From Microbacteriaceae bacterium (GTDB taxonomy: Bacteria > Actinomycetota > Actinomycetes > Actinomycetales > Microbacteriaceae): DNA of 5,697 nucleotides. The translations under genes and the position numbers were made by a program. The DNA lies in contig JAUZFY010000091.1 in assembly GCA_030840185.1 (NCBI GenBank), positions 1 to 5,697 on the forward strand, given 5' to 3'. Positions 1 to 5,124 of this stretch are shown one piece after another (positions within the stretch are counted from its first letter, which is position 1; each line of letters begins with the position of its first letter). The notes below the pieces were generated by a model. It was not told the DNA's origin. It was given only the letters and a program-made list of their open reading frames with translations, and searched no databases.

Positions 1-1
1 C

Positions 2-1351
2 GCGGATCACACCCACGTGTCAACCTTTTCAGTCGCCGCGGGTGAAACCGTCGACATCACCCTCACCTGGTATCCGGCGCACCGGTTGGCTCCGGAACCG
101 ATGTCGATCACCGAGAGGCTGAAGGAAACCGACAACTGGTGGAAAAAGTGGGCATCACGAAGCGTCACCGCGTCGCGATACCACGACGAGGTCCATCGCT
201 CGCTTCTCGTGCTCCGGGCGCTCACCCATGAGGATACGGGCGGCATCGTCGCGGCGGCGACGACGAGTCTTCCGGAGTCGTTCGGTGGCACTCGCAATTG
301 GGACTACCGGTACGTCTGGTTGCGGGATGCGTCGCTGACGTTGCATGTTCTGCTCAAGCACGGGTACGACGAGGAAGCAGGCTCCTGGCGCAACTGGCTG
401 CTTCGAGCGGTTGCCGGAGACCCAGCCGATGTGCAGATCATGTACGGGCTCTCCGGCGAGCGACGGCTGACCGAGTGGGAGGTCGACTCTCTACCGGGGT
501 ACGACGGTGCCGCCCCCGTTCGTGTCGGCAACGACGCGTGGCGCCAGTATCAGGGCGACATTTTCGGAGAAGTCATGATCGCACTGCAGGCCGCTCGCGA
601 AATGGGAGTAGGCGAGACCGAATTCTCCTGGCCCCTACAGCGCGCTCTGATGAGCTTCGTCGAAGACAATTGGCGTCGCCCCGACAACGGCATCTGGGAG
701 ATCCGCGGGCCGCAGCGGGAATTCGTCTCGTCCCGTGCCATGATCTGGGCCGCCTTCGATTGCGCGGTGCGAGCGGTGACCGAGTTCGGGCTCGAAGGGC
801 CCGTCGAGCGCTGGATCACGCTCCGCGACGAGGTTCGCAGCGAAATCGAGTCACACGGATTTGATCACACCCGAAACACGTACACGCAGTACTACGGGTC
901 GTCGGGAGTGGACGCGTCGCTACTCCTGCTGTCTCAAATCGGCTACGTCGACGCCGACGACCCGCGGATGCTCGGCACAGTTGCCGCTCTCGAGCAGGAT
1001 CTGCTCCGCGATGGGCTTCTCATGCGGTACCGAACGGAATCCGGAGTGGACGGATTGCCGGCCGGCGAGCATCCGTTCCTCGCGTGCTCGTTTTGGTTGG
1101 TGGAACAGTATGCCAGGAGTGGCCGATTGACCGACGCCACCGACCTCATGGACCGACTCATGGGATTCTGCAACGATGTCGGCCTTCTCAGCGAAGAGTA
1201 TGACGTGCAATCCGGACGCCAGGCCGGGAACACCCCCCAGGCACTGTCCCATTTGGCCCTGGTTCGCGCGGCGGACGCGATCGCCAGCGCCTTTGAGAAG
1301 CAGGAGACGAGCGACGAGTCAGCCGCGGGAGCGGTCAGCGCCCAGCGCTAG
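2..1351 (+). CDS. Glycoside hydrolase family 15 protein (glucoamylase/trehalase type), 5'-truncated
   Basis: The reading frame is open from base 2, so the start and much of the N-terminal beta-sandwich domain lie upstream; family members are usually about 600 residues and about 449 are visible. A GTG at 17 is only an internal codon. Numbering from that codon, the (alpha/alpha)6-barrel begins near residue 55 and shows GGIVAAATTSLPE (75-87), the substrate-pocket motif RNWDYRYVWLRDA (93-105), AVAGDPADVQIMYGLSGERRL (131-151, split in two by function: phosphate/sugar-side loop and GERRL), GIWEIRG (225-231) with Glu228 as likely general acid, and LLSEEYD (390-396) with Glu393 as likely general base. 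GH15 enzymes release glucose with inversion from alpha-glucosides. Bacterial members of this subtype include glucoamylases, glucodextranases and the mycobacterial-type trehalase, and sequence reading alone cannot choose among them. The last 20 residues are a low-complexity Ser/Ala tail that overlaps the convergent hydrolase gene by 17 bp. Any signal peptide would be outside the window. Family call is firm; substrate is open. Confidence 0.93.
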   Translation, partial: ADHTHVSTFSVAAGETVDITLTWYPAHRLAPEPMSITERLKETDNWWKKWASRSVTASRYHDEVHRSLLVLRALTHEDTGGIVAAATTSLPESFGGTRNWDYRYVWLRDASLTLHVLLKHGYDEEAGSWRNWLLRAVAGDPADVQIMYGLSGERRLTEWEVDSLPGYDGAAPVRVGNDAWRQYQGDIFGEVMIALQAAREMGVGETEFSWPLQRALMSFVEDNWRRPDNGIWEIRGPQREFVSSRAMIWAAFDCAVRAVTEFGLEGPVERWITLRDEVRSEIESHGFDHTRNTYTQYYGSSGVDASLLLLSQIGYVDADDPRMLGTVAALEQDLLRDGLLMRYRTESGVDGLPAGEHPFLACSFWLVEQYARSGRLTDATDLMDRLMGFCNDVGLLSEEYDVQSGRQAGNTPQALSHLALVRAADAIASAFEKQETSDESAAGAVSAQR

Positions 1352-2084
1352 CTCCAAGGTGCTCGGCGAAGAATGTGTCGATGCGTCGCCAGGCATCCTT
1401 CGCCGCCTCCGGCTGTGGCCCAATCCCGATGACCCGCTTCATCACGAAGCGCAGCAGCGGTGGACCGCTCTCGGCATCGTTGAGGAAGGCGTGCCCCGCG
1501 TCCGGGTATTCCTTGACATCGTGCTCGATGCCAAGCCGCGAAAGGGAGTCGTCGAGCTTTCGCGCCGCATGCCTGAGTGAGCCGTCCTTTGCTCCGTAGC
1601 TGGCGACGATCGGGCATGCGCCGCCGAGCACGTCATCGATCTCCTTCGGCAGCCTCCCGTAGTTGACCGAGGATGCCTCGAAGCCCCTGGTCGCGGCGAT
1701 AAGCGCAAATCCGCCGCCCATGCAAAATCCGATGACACCTACCTTGCCGGTGCAATCGGGCCGGGCGAGGAGAAGTTGCCTCGCCGACTCAATGTCGGAA
1801 AACGCCCTTCCGGTGCCGGAGGCCAGGTCTCGAAAGGTCTGTGTGAGGCACTTGCGCGCGCCGCCCTCGGTGAAGAGGTCAGGCATGATGGCGAGGTAGC
1901 CGGCGCGCGCGAACCTCTCCGCCTGCCTGCGCATCACATCATTGATTCCAAATGCCTCGTGCACGAGCACCGCGCCCGGCCACGGTCCGTCGCCCTCAGG
2001 CTTCGCAAACTCTCCCGTCAGCCCCTCACTCGCACCAGGGATGGTGGGAATGTCAATCCGCTTCGTCCCACCGTTGTCGACCAC
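1335..2084 (-). CDS. Dienelactone hydrolase family protein (alpha/beta hydrolase)
   Basis: A complete 249-residue protein, the usual size for the dienelactone hydrolase (DLH) family. The alpha/beta-hydrolase nucleophile elbow is GFCMGGG (119-125) with Cys121, as in true DLHs, rather than the Ser of most hydrolases. Asp167 (YGAKDGSL) and His198 (DAGHAF) complete a Cys-Asp-His triad in the expected order and spacing. Glu43 in VHEAFG matches the Glu that partners the nucleophile in DLH. The family cleaves dienelactone in chlorocatechol breakdown, but many members act on other lactones or esters and no catechol-pathway genes are nearby, so the substrate is unknown. There is no signal peptide, so it is probably cytoplasmic. 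The GTG start at 2084 is chosen because a strong GAGGAGGAG lies five bases upstream. The gene is convergent with the GH15 gene and overlaps its 3' end by 17 bp; upstream lies a 453-bp region that separates it from the divergent exporter gene. Confidence 0.93.
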   Translation of the reverse strand: MVDNGGTKRIDIPTIPGASEGLTGEFAKPEGDGPWPGAVLVHEAFGINDVMRRQAERFARAGYLAIMPDLFTEGGARKCLTQTFRDLASGTGRAFSDIESARQLLLARPDCTGKVGVIGFCMGGGFALIAATRGFEASSVNYGRLPKEIDDVLGGACPIVASYGAKDGSLRHAARKLDDSLSRLGIEHDVKEYPDAGHAFLNDAESGPPLLRFVMKRVIGIGPQPEAAKDAWRRIDTFFAEHLGASAGR

Positions 2085-2089
2085 GGCCG

Positions 2090-2098
2090 CTCCTCCTC
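2090..2098 (-). promoter_or_regulatory. Ribosome binding site of the DLH-family gene
   Basis: Read on the minus strand this is GAGGAGGAG, five bases before the GTG at 2084. It is the strongest Shine-Dalgarno in the window and fixes the start codon of the hydrolase. It contrasts with the exporter, the small minus-strand gene and the quinone reductase, which have none. Confidence 0.8.
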
Positions 2099-2139
2099 GT
2101 GTGAATCCCTGTCGTCATGGTGAGAAACCAATCTTCGTA

Positions 2140-2154
2140 CTTTCGAGCCGAAAG
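2140..2154. repeat. Inverted repeat upstream of the DLH-family gene
   Basis: CTTTCG-AGC-CGAAAG is a perfect 6-bp inverted repeat with a 3-base centre, 56 bases upstream of the hydrolase start. It could be an operator half-site pair or a small hairpin in the 5' untranslated region of that gene. I could not find a convincing -10/-35 pair for the hydrolase around it, so the role is undetermined. A 6-bp dyad can arise by chance. Confidence 0.3.
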
Positions 2155-2218
2155 CTGAGGAGGGCGCGATAGTCAACGACAAGTCGAGATGGTTGCCCTT
2201 CCGTACCTGTGAGTTCGC

Positions 2219-2227
2219 TGGTAGCAT
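2219..2227 (+). promoter_or_regulatory. Candidate extended -10 promoter
   Basis: TGGTAGCAT fits the extended -10 form TGnTAnnnT; transcription would start near 2234. A -35 match is poor (TTCCGT at 2199-2204 with a 17-bp spacer), as is common when an extended -10 is present. It would produce a leader of about 72 bases before the small ORF at 2306. The predicted start coincides with the first bases of the hairpin at 2233-2278, which supports the reading, but no experimental evidence is available. Confidence 0.4.
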
Positions 2228-2232
2228 CATCC

Positions 2233-2297
2233 CTGTCGATTCGTCCTCCCGACAACGGACGAACAGAAGTCACGACAGTTCCTCCCCCGAAAGGAAC
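2233..2297 (+). ncRNA. Possible structured 5' leader with ribosome-binding-site hairpin
   Basis: Three helices can be read directly. The outer stem is CTGTCG (2233-2238) with CGACAG (2273-2278). The inner stem is TTCGTCC (2240-2246) with GGACGAA (2257-2263), closed by a 10-base loop. A third stem pairs GTTCCT (2278-2283) with AGGAAC (2292-2297) around an 8-base C-rich loop, and its right arm contains most of the AAAGGAA that would be the ribosome binding site of the ORF at 2306. The outer and third stems share only base 2278, so they could nearly coexist or compete. The arrangement resembles a translational control leader (thermosensor, riboswitch or protein-bound leader), but I do not recognise a known class. 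The pairing is seen; transcription and function are inferred. Confidence 0.3.
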
Positions 2298-2305
2298 ATC
2301 CCCGC

Positions 2306-2434
2306 ATGAGTGCTGCGCTTGCTGCCGCGACCACCGTATCGATGCGATTACCCTGCCACTGGTATGCGCTCGTCTCGAGCGAGCGCGCCCCTGTGGCCGT
2401 CGCCCATCAATTCAACGTCGAATTGAACGGTTGA
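2306..2434 (+). CDS. Possible small protein or leader peptide, 42 residues
   Basis: ATG at 2306 follows AAAGGAA (2290-2296) at a good 9-base spacing and opens a 42-codon frame ending in TGA at 2432-2434. The product starts MSAALAAATT and contains RLPCHWYALVSSERAPVAVA (14-33); it has no clear membrane helix and no domain I recognise. About two thirds of codons end in G or C, most strongly in codons 16-38, which looks coding-like; codon 15 is TTA, a rare leucine codon in high-GC actinomycetes. It lies 103 bases upstream of the exporter start on the same strand, after the structured leader, so a regulatory leader peptide is one option. Another is the remnant of a longer gene: a different frame stays open with high third-position GC from about 2431 to a TAG at 2494-2496. 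Only conservation would settle this. Confidence 0.35.
   Translation: MSAALAAATTVSMRLPCHWYALVSSERAPVAVAHQFNVELNG
2366..2386. repeat. Inverted repeat inside the small ORF
   Basis: GCGCTCG (2366-2372) and CGAGCGC (2380-2386) are perfect 7-base inverted arms around a 7-base spacer that itself contains CTCGAG. In RNA it would be a GC-rich hairpin in the middle of the 42-codon frame. No T-run follows, so it is not a classical terminator. It may be chance in high-GC DNA, or part of a folded leader. Confidence 0.3.
2407..2426. repeat. 20-bp near-perfect palindrome, operator-like
   Basis: TCAATTCAACGTCGAATTGA has 7-base perfect arms (TCAATTC/GAATTGA) and a central ACGT, with only one mismatched pair (bases 2414 and 2419). 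It is AT-rich compared with the surrounding DNA, which makes it stand out. The length and symmetry are typical of sites for dimeric TetR- or MarR-type repressors. It overlaps the last codons of the small ORF and is centred about 120 bp before the exporter start. No regulator gene is in the window, so the binding protein is unknown. Confidence 0.45.
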
Positions 2435-2479
2435 GTGGTGTGTCCGCGGCAGCAAGCGCCCTGTGCGCGGAGCACACCC

Positions 2480-2494
2480 ACTCGCTGAGCGAGT
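2480..2494. repeat. 15-bp perfect palindrome upstream of the exporter promoter
   Basis: ACTCGCT-G-AGCGAGT is symmetrical about base 2487. That centre is about 51 bp before the proposed exporter transcription start at 2538, a position from which an activator or a repressor could act. As RNA, the short loop would also allow a hairpin, but no T-run follows. Confidence 0.35.
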
Positions 2495-2525
2495 AGCCGC
2501 TCGGCGCCCTCCCTCATGCGGGCGA

Positions 2526-2531
2526 TATTGT
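2526..2531 (+). promoter_or_regulatory. Candidate -10 element of the FUSC gene, leaderless
   Basis: TATTGT fits TAnnnT and lies exactly six bases before GTG at 2538, so transcription would start at the G of the start codon. No Shine-Dalgarno is present before this GTG or the ATG at 2547. The same six-base gap is seen before the start codons at 4105 and 4147, which strengthens the call. No good -35 is visible. Confidence 0.5.
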
Positions 2532-2537
2532 GGGCCG

Positions 2538-3572
2538 GTGCAATTTATGGCCTCGCTGCGAGCGACCTCTCGTGGTTCATTGCTTCAGGTCGTGAAGACC
2601 TCGGTCGCGGCCGTCATCTCGTGGCTGGTGTGCAACCTCGCCCTTGGAGAACCCCTGCCGATCTTTGCGGCAATCGCGGCGCTTCTCGTGGTGCAACCGA
2701 GCGTCAATCAGTCGCTCGCGAAGGGCGTCGAACGCAGCGTCGGGGTGGTGCTCGGGGTTTTACTCGCTTTCGCAGCCCAGGCGCTATTCGGTCACTCGAG
2801 CATCACCGTCCTCGGGATCATCGTGGTAGCCCTGTTGCTTGCGTGGGCGCTGCAACTCTCCCCGGGGTCGGCAACCCAGATCCCGATCAGCGCCATGCTC
2901 GTCATCGCCGTCGGCGCAACCACCCGGGGCTACGCACTGAATCGGGTCATCGAGACGATCATCGGAGCCGTCATCGGTCTCGTCATCAACGCCATAATCG
3001 TTCCTCCCGTGCTCGTCGGCCCGGCCAACGACGCGGTCACGCGCCTCGCCACGAGCGTCGCTGACACGCTCCGCTCGGTCGCCGGCGCCCTGCGATCTCC
3101 CCAATCTGGCGAGCAACTGTCCGATCTGATCACCCGCGCCCGACAGCTGAGGGGGCTTCGAGACGCCGCGGCCGCGGCACTCCAGCGAGCCGACGAAAGC
3201 CTCATGCTAAATCCGAGGCGAGGGCAGCACCGCCGGTCGCTCGACCGCAACCGCCGGATGCTCGCGTCGCTCACGGTTCTTGTCACTCGCGTCACAGGGA
3301 TGGCCCGGGCCCTAAGCGACAACTACGATGTCGGCCTCACCACCGACCCGTTTGTGGCCTCTATGGCCGTGGAGCTTGACCGCGCCGCCCACGACCTCAT
3401 TCTGCTGACGAACGAGCAGGATGTCCGCGCTCGCCCCATGACCGTCGAGCCGCCGGCGCTCACCTCCCCGCTCGTGATCGGGAAGCCGGATGCCCGCAAC
3501 TGGGTCCTCATCGGATCTCTGCTCGAGGACCTTCGCCGGGTGCGCGAGGAGATCCTCGGAGGAACGGAATGA
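2538..3572 (+). CDS. FUSC/aromatic acid exporter-type membrane protein
   Basis: A 344-residue membrane protein from GTG 2538. About six hydrophobic segments fill the N-terminal half, roughly at residues 16-36, 39-57, 67-86, 88-107, 113-129 and 136-161. Between them lies VVQPSVNQSLAKGVERSVGV (51-70), the polar loop plus G-x-x-R-x-x-G pattern typical of FUSC/ArAE proteins; a second copy-like RVIETIIGAVIG follows at 136-147. The C-terminal half (about 165-344) is soluble, helical and rich in Arg, Ala and Leu, as expected of the cytoplasmic part. The family includes fusaric acid resistance proteins and aromatic carboxylic acid efflux pumps, so export of an organic acid is plausible but the substrate is unknown. 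The frame is open to a GTG at 2463, but the extra 25 residues look non-coding-like and the -10 at 2526 would lie inside them; ATG 2547 is the alternative start. It converges on the minus-strand gene at 3626 with 53 bp between stops. Confidence 0.85.
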   Translation: MQFMASLRATSRGSLLQVVKTSVAAVISWLVCNLALGEPLPIFAAIAALLVVQPSVNQSLAKGVERSVGVVLGVLLAFAAQALFGHSSITVLGIIVVALLLAWALQLSPGSATQIPISAMLVIAVGATTRGYALNRVIETIIGAVIGLVINAIIVPPVLVGPANDAVTRLATSVADTLRSVAGALRSPQSGEQLSDLITRARQLRGLRDAAAAALQRADESLMLNPRRGQHRRSLDRNRRMLASLTVLVTRVTGMARALSDNYDVGLTTDPFVASMAVELDRAAHDLILLTNEQDVRARPMTVEPPALTSPLVIGKPDARNWVLIGSLLEDLRRVREEILGGTE

Positions 3573-3623
3573 CGATTCTTAGGCGATGTGTTCGTCCCGG
3601 TCGGCTTCGCCGGTGCGGATCCC

Positions 3624-3644
3624 GCTCAGCGCTCGAGCGCTAGC
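3624..3644. terminator. Possible bidirectional hairpin between convergent genes
   Basis: AGCGCTCGAGCGCT (3628-3641) is a perfect 14-bp palindrome, extended by GCT/AGC on the outside with one bulged base at 3627. It starts 52 bases after the exporter stop and overlaps the stop codon of the minus-strand gene. It could end transcription of either gene, but there is no T-run on either side, so the call is weak. Confidence 0.3.
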
Positions 3645-4105
3645 CACGTGAGGCTCGCGAAGTCCTCGTGGGTCAGTCCGAGCTCGACCGCCGCGCCGGC
3701 GACCGCGGCGCGAAACCCATGGGAGTCGGACACGGACCGTGTGATGACATCAAGGCCGGCCGGCGTTCTCAGCGTCTTAGAGAATCGGATGGCGAGGATG
3801 TCGTCGTTGGCGGCCGTCCCCCGAACAGTCCACCGACTCGTGAACGGCATCAGCAGTCCTGTGCCGCGCCACACGAACCCGTCGCCGGTCCACCGATCGA
3901 CGCCGGCGATCGACTTACGAATCCCTTTCGAGTTCGTGAAGGTGACCTCATCGTCGAGGGTCAGTGGATCGGTCTTGCTCATCCGATAGCTGATCTCCGG
4001 TTGCAACCGATTCCCCGCCAACCACATCGGAAAGTTCGTGGCGCCGATTCGCCAGGTGCCCGGTAGCGTCCGGGCGAGCGAGTCTGCGTTGAGGGTGGAC
4101 GGCAT
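3626..4105 (-). CDS. Uncharacterised small protein, lipocalin-like
   Basis: A 159-residue cytoplasmic-looking protein without signal peptide or membrane segment. Visible motifs are LPGTWRIGATNFPMW (14-28), which contains a Gly-x-Trp of the kind found at the first strand of lipocalin-like beta-barrels, then GVDRW (68-72), FVWRGTGLL (77-85), SRWTV (90-94) and TPAGLDVITRS (114-124). The regular alternation of short polar and hydrophobic stretches with Trp/Phe/Arg fits a small antiparallel barrel that could bind a hydrophobic ligand, but this is a fold inference and no catalytic residues are evident. The ATG at 4105 is preceded by TAAGTT with a six-base gap and no Shine-Dalgarno, so it is probably leaderless. 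It is divergent from the quinone oxidoreductase across 41 bp, and joint control is possible. I do not recognise a named family with confidence. Confidence 0.8.
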   Translation of the reverse strand: MPSTLNADSLARTLPGTWRIGATNFPMWLAGNRLQPEISYRMSKTDPLTLDDEVTFTNSKGIRKSIAGVDRWTGDGFVWRGTGLLMPFTSRWTVRGTAANDDILAIRFSKTLRTPAGLDVITRSVSDSHGFRAAVAGAAVELGLTHEDFASLTWLALER

Positions 4106-4111
4106 ACGGCC

Positions 4112-4117
4112 AACTTA
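4112..4117 (-). promoter_or_regulatory. Leaderless -10 of the lipocalin-like gene
   Basis: On the minus strand this reads TAAGTT (TAnnnT), six bases before the ATG at 4105, so transcription should start at or next to the A of the start codon. It occupies the -35 position of the opposing promoter (17-bp spacing). Confidence 0.55.
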
Positions 4118-4134
4118 GCGCCACGAACTGGGCG

Positions 4135-4140
4135 TAGGTT
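4135..4140 (+). promoter_or_regulatory. Leaderless -10 of the quinone oxidoreductase gene
   Basis: TAGGTT (TAnnnT) lies six bases before ATG 4147 and no Shine-Dalgarno is present, so transcription should begin at the start codon. It sits in the -35 slot of the opposing promoter, 17 bp away. Confidence 0.55.
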
Positions 4141-4146
4141 TCAGTA

Positions 4147-5124
4147 ATGCATGCAATCACCGTCCCCGCCCCTGGGGACGCCAAGTCACTCGTGTTTTCG
4201 GAAGTACCGGATGTCGTCCCCGCCCGCGGCGAGGTGCTCATCTCTGTGCTCGCCGCGGGTGTCAACCGGGCTGACATCGGCCAGCGGCAGGGCAACTATC
4301 CCCCGCCGGCCGGCGCCTCGCCGCTACCCGGCCTCGAGGTATCCGGGTCGATAGCGGCCGTCGGGCCCGGCATCACCGGGTGGTTAGTTGGCGACCGCGT
4401 CTGCGCCCTTCTGCCCGGCGGAGGGTACGCGTCCCTCGCCGTTGCCTCCGCAGCTCAACTGCTCCCGGTTCCGGAGTCGGTCGACCTCGTGGACGCGGCC
4501 GGCCTTCCGGAGGCCGTCGCCACCGTCTGGTCCAACGTCTTTATGACCGCGGACCTCAGGCCTGGGGAGAGCATTCTCGTGCACGGCGGGTCGAGTGGCA
4601 TCGGCACCATTGCGATTCAGATGGCGCGGGCCCTCGGCAGCCTCGTCGCCGTCACGGCCGGGTCGTCCGAGAAGCTTGCGGCGTGCGAACGACTGGGAGC
4701 CGACATTTTGATCAACTACCGGCACGAGGACTTTGTCGATCGCATTCTCGAGGCGACGGATGGACGCGGGGTAGACGTGATCCTCGACTCGATCGGTGGC
4801 GACTACCTCGATCGCAACGTGCGCGTCCTCGCCCCGCACGGCCGGTTGGCCAACATTTCCAACCTGAGCGGGACGGTCGGGCAGTTGGATGTCGGGCTAC
4901 TGATGCGAAAGTGGATCAGCATCCATGGTTCGACACTTCGTGCCCGCCCGGCGGTGGAGAAGGACGAGATCATGGCAAGCGTCCTCGCGAACGCCTGGCC
5001 GCTCATCGAGGCGGGTCACGTTGTTCCGGTGATCGATAGCCGGTATCCACTAGCCGACGCAGCCCAGGCACACGAGCGGATGGAATCGTCCGAGCACATC
5101 GGCAAGTTGCTGCTGATCCCCTAG
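4147..5124 (+). CDS. NAD(P)H:quinone oxidoreductase, PIG3 family (MDR superfamily)
   Basis: A complete 325-residue medium-chain dehydrogenase/reductase of the zinc-free quinone oxidoreductase group, close in length and motif order to human PIG3 (TP53I3). The N-terminal catalytic domain has AGVNRADIGQRQGNYPPPAG (37-56), which includes the family NRAD-x-x-QRQG-x-Y pattern with Tyr51, and PGLEVSG (61-67). ALLPGGGYA (87-95) follows. The nucleotide-binding Rossmann fold holds ILVHGGSSGIGTIAIQMA (143-160), the NAD(P)H loop, then TAGSSEK (170-176) and LGADILINY (183-191). GVDVILDSIGGDY (208-220) and the C-terminal HIGKLLLIP (317-325) are also typical. The zinc ligands of alcohol dehydrogenases are absent. 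These enzymes reduce quinones and related electrophiles in the cytosol using NADPH, often as a stress defence. It has a leaderless start and is divergent from the lipocalin-like gene; its stop shares CTAG with the stop of the permease gene. Family call is firm; the physiological substrate is unknown. Confidence 0.93.
   Translation: MHAITVPAPGDAKSLVFSEVPDVVPARGEVLISVLAAGVNRADIGQRQGNYPPPAGASPLPGLEVSGSIAAVGPGITGWLVGDRVCALLPGGGYASLAVASAAQLLPVPESVDLVDAAGLPEAVATVWSNVFMTADLRPGESILVHGGSSGIGTIAIQMARALGSLVAVTAGSSEKLAACERLGADILINYRHEDFVDRILEATDGRGVDVILDSIGGDYLDRNVRVLAPHGRLANISNLSGTVGQLDVGLLMRKWISIHGSTLRARPAVEKDEIMASVLANAWPLIEAGHVVPVIDSRYPLADAAQAHERMESSEHIGKLLLIP

Noticed and set aside
298..864. 188-codon plus-strand frame inside the GH15 gene
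   Set aside because: Arg-rich shadow of a gene with complete catalytic motifs in another frame.
2140..2182. TTGACT on the minus strand (2176-2171) as the -35 of the DLH-family gene
   Set aside because: No TAnnnT hexamer lies 16-19 bases downstream, so a promoter cannot be supported.
2209..2496. 95-codon plus-strand frame with a Cys-rich stretch (ECCACCRDHR), reminiscent of polycysteine attenuator leaders
   Set aside because: Its only start (GTG 2209) lies before the proposed transcription start and has no ribosome binding site; the Cys run comes from the out-of-frame reading of GCT/GCG repeats in the better-supported ORF at 2306.
2431..2496. Possible -1 programmed frameshift joining the small ORF to the frame ending at 2496
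   Set aside because: No slippery heptamer is present before the TGA at 2432; kept only as a possible pseudogene explanation.
2516..3064. 182-codon plus-strand frame overlapping the exporter
   Set aside because: Arg/Gly/Pro/His-rich composition typical of a shifted reading of a high-GC gene; the exporter frame gives clear membrane segments.
3588..3622. CGGC-TTC-GCCG hairpin after the exporter stop as an intrinsic terminator
   Set aside because: Only four strong pairs and no T-run; too weak to call.
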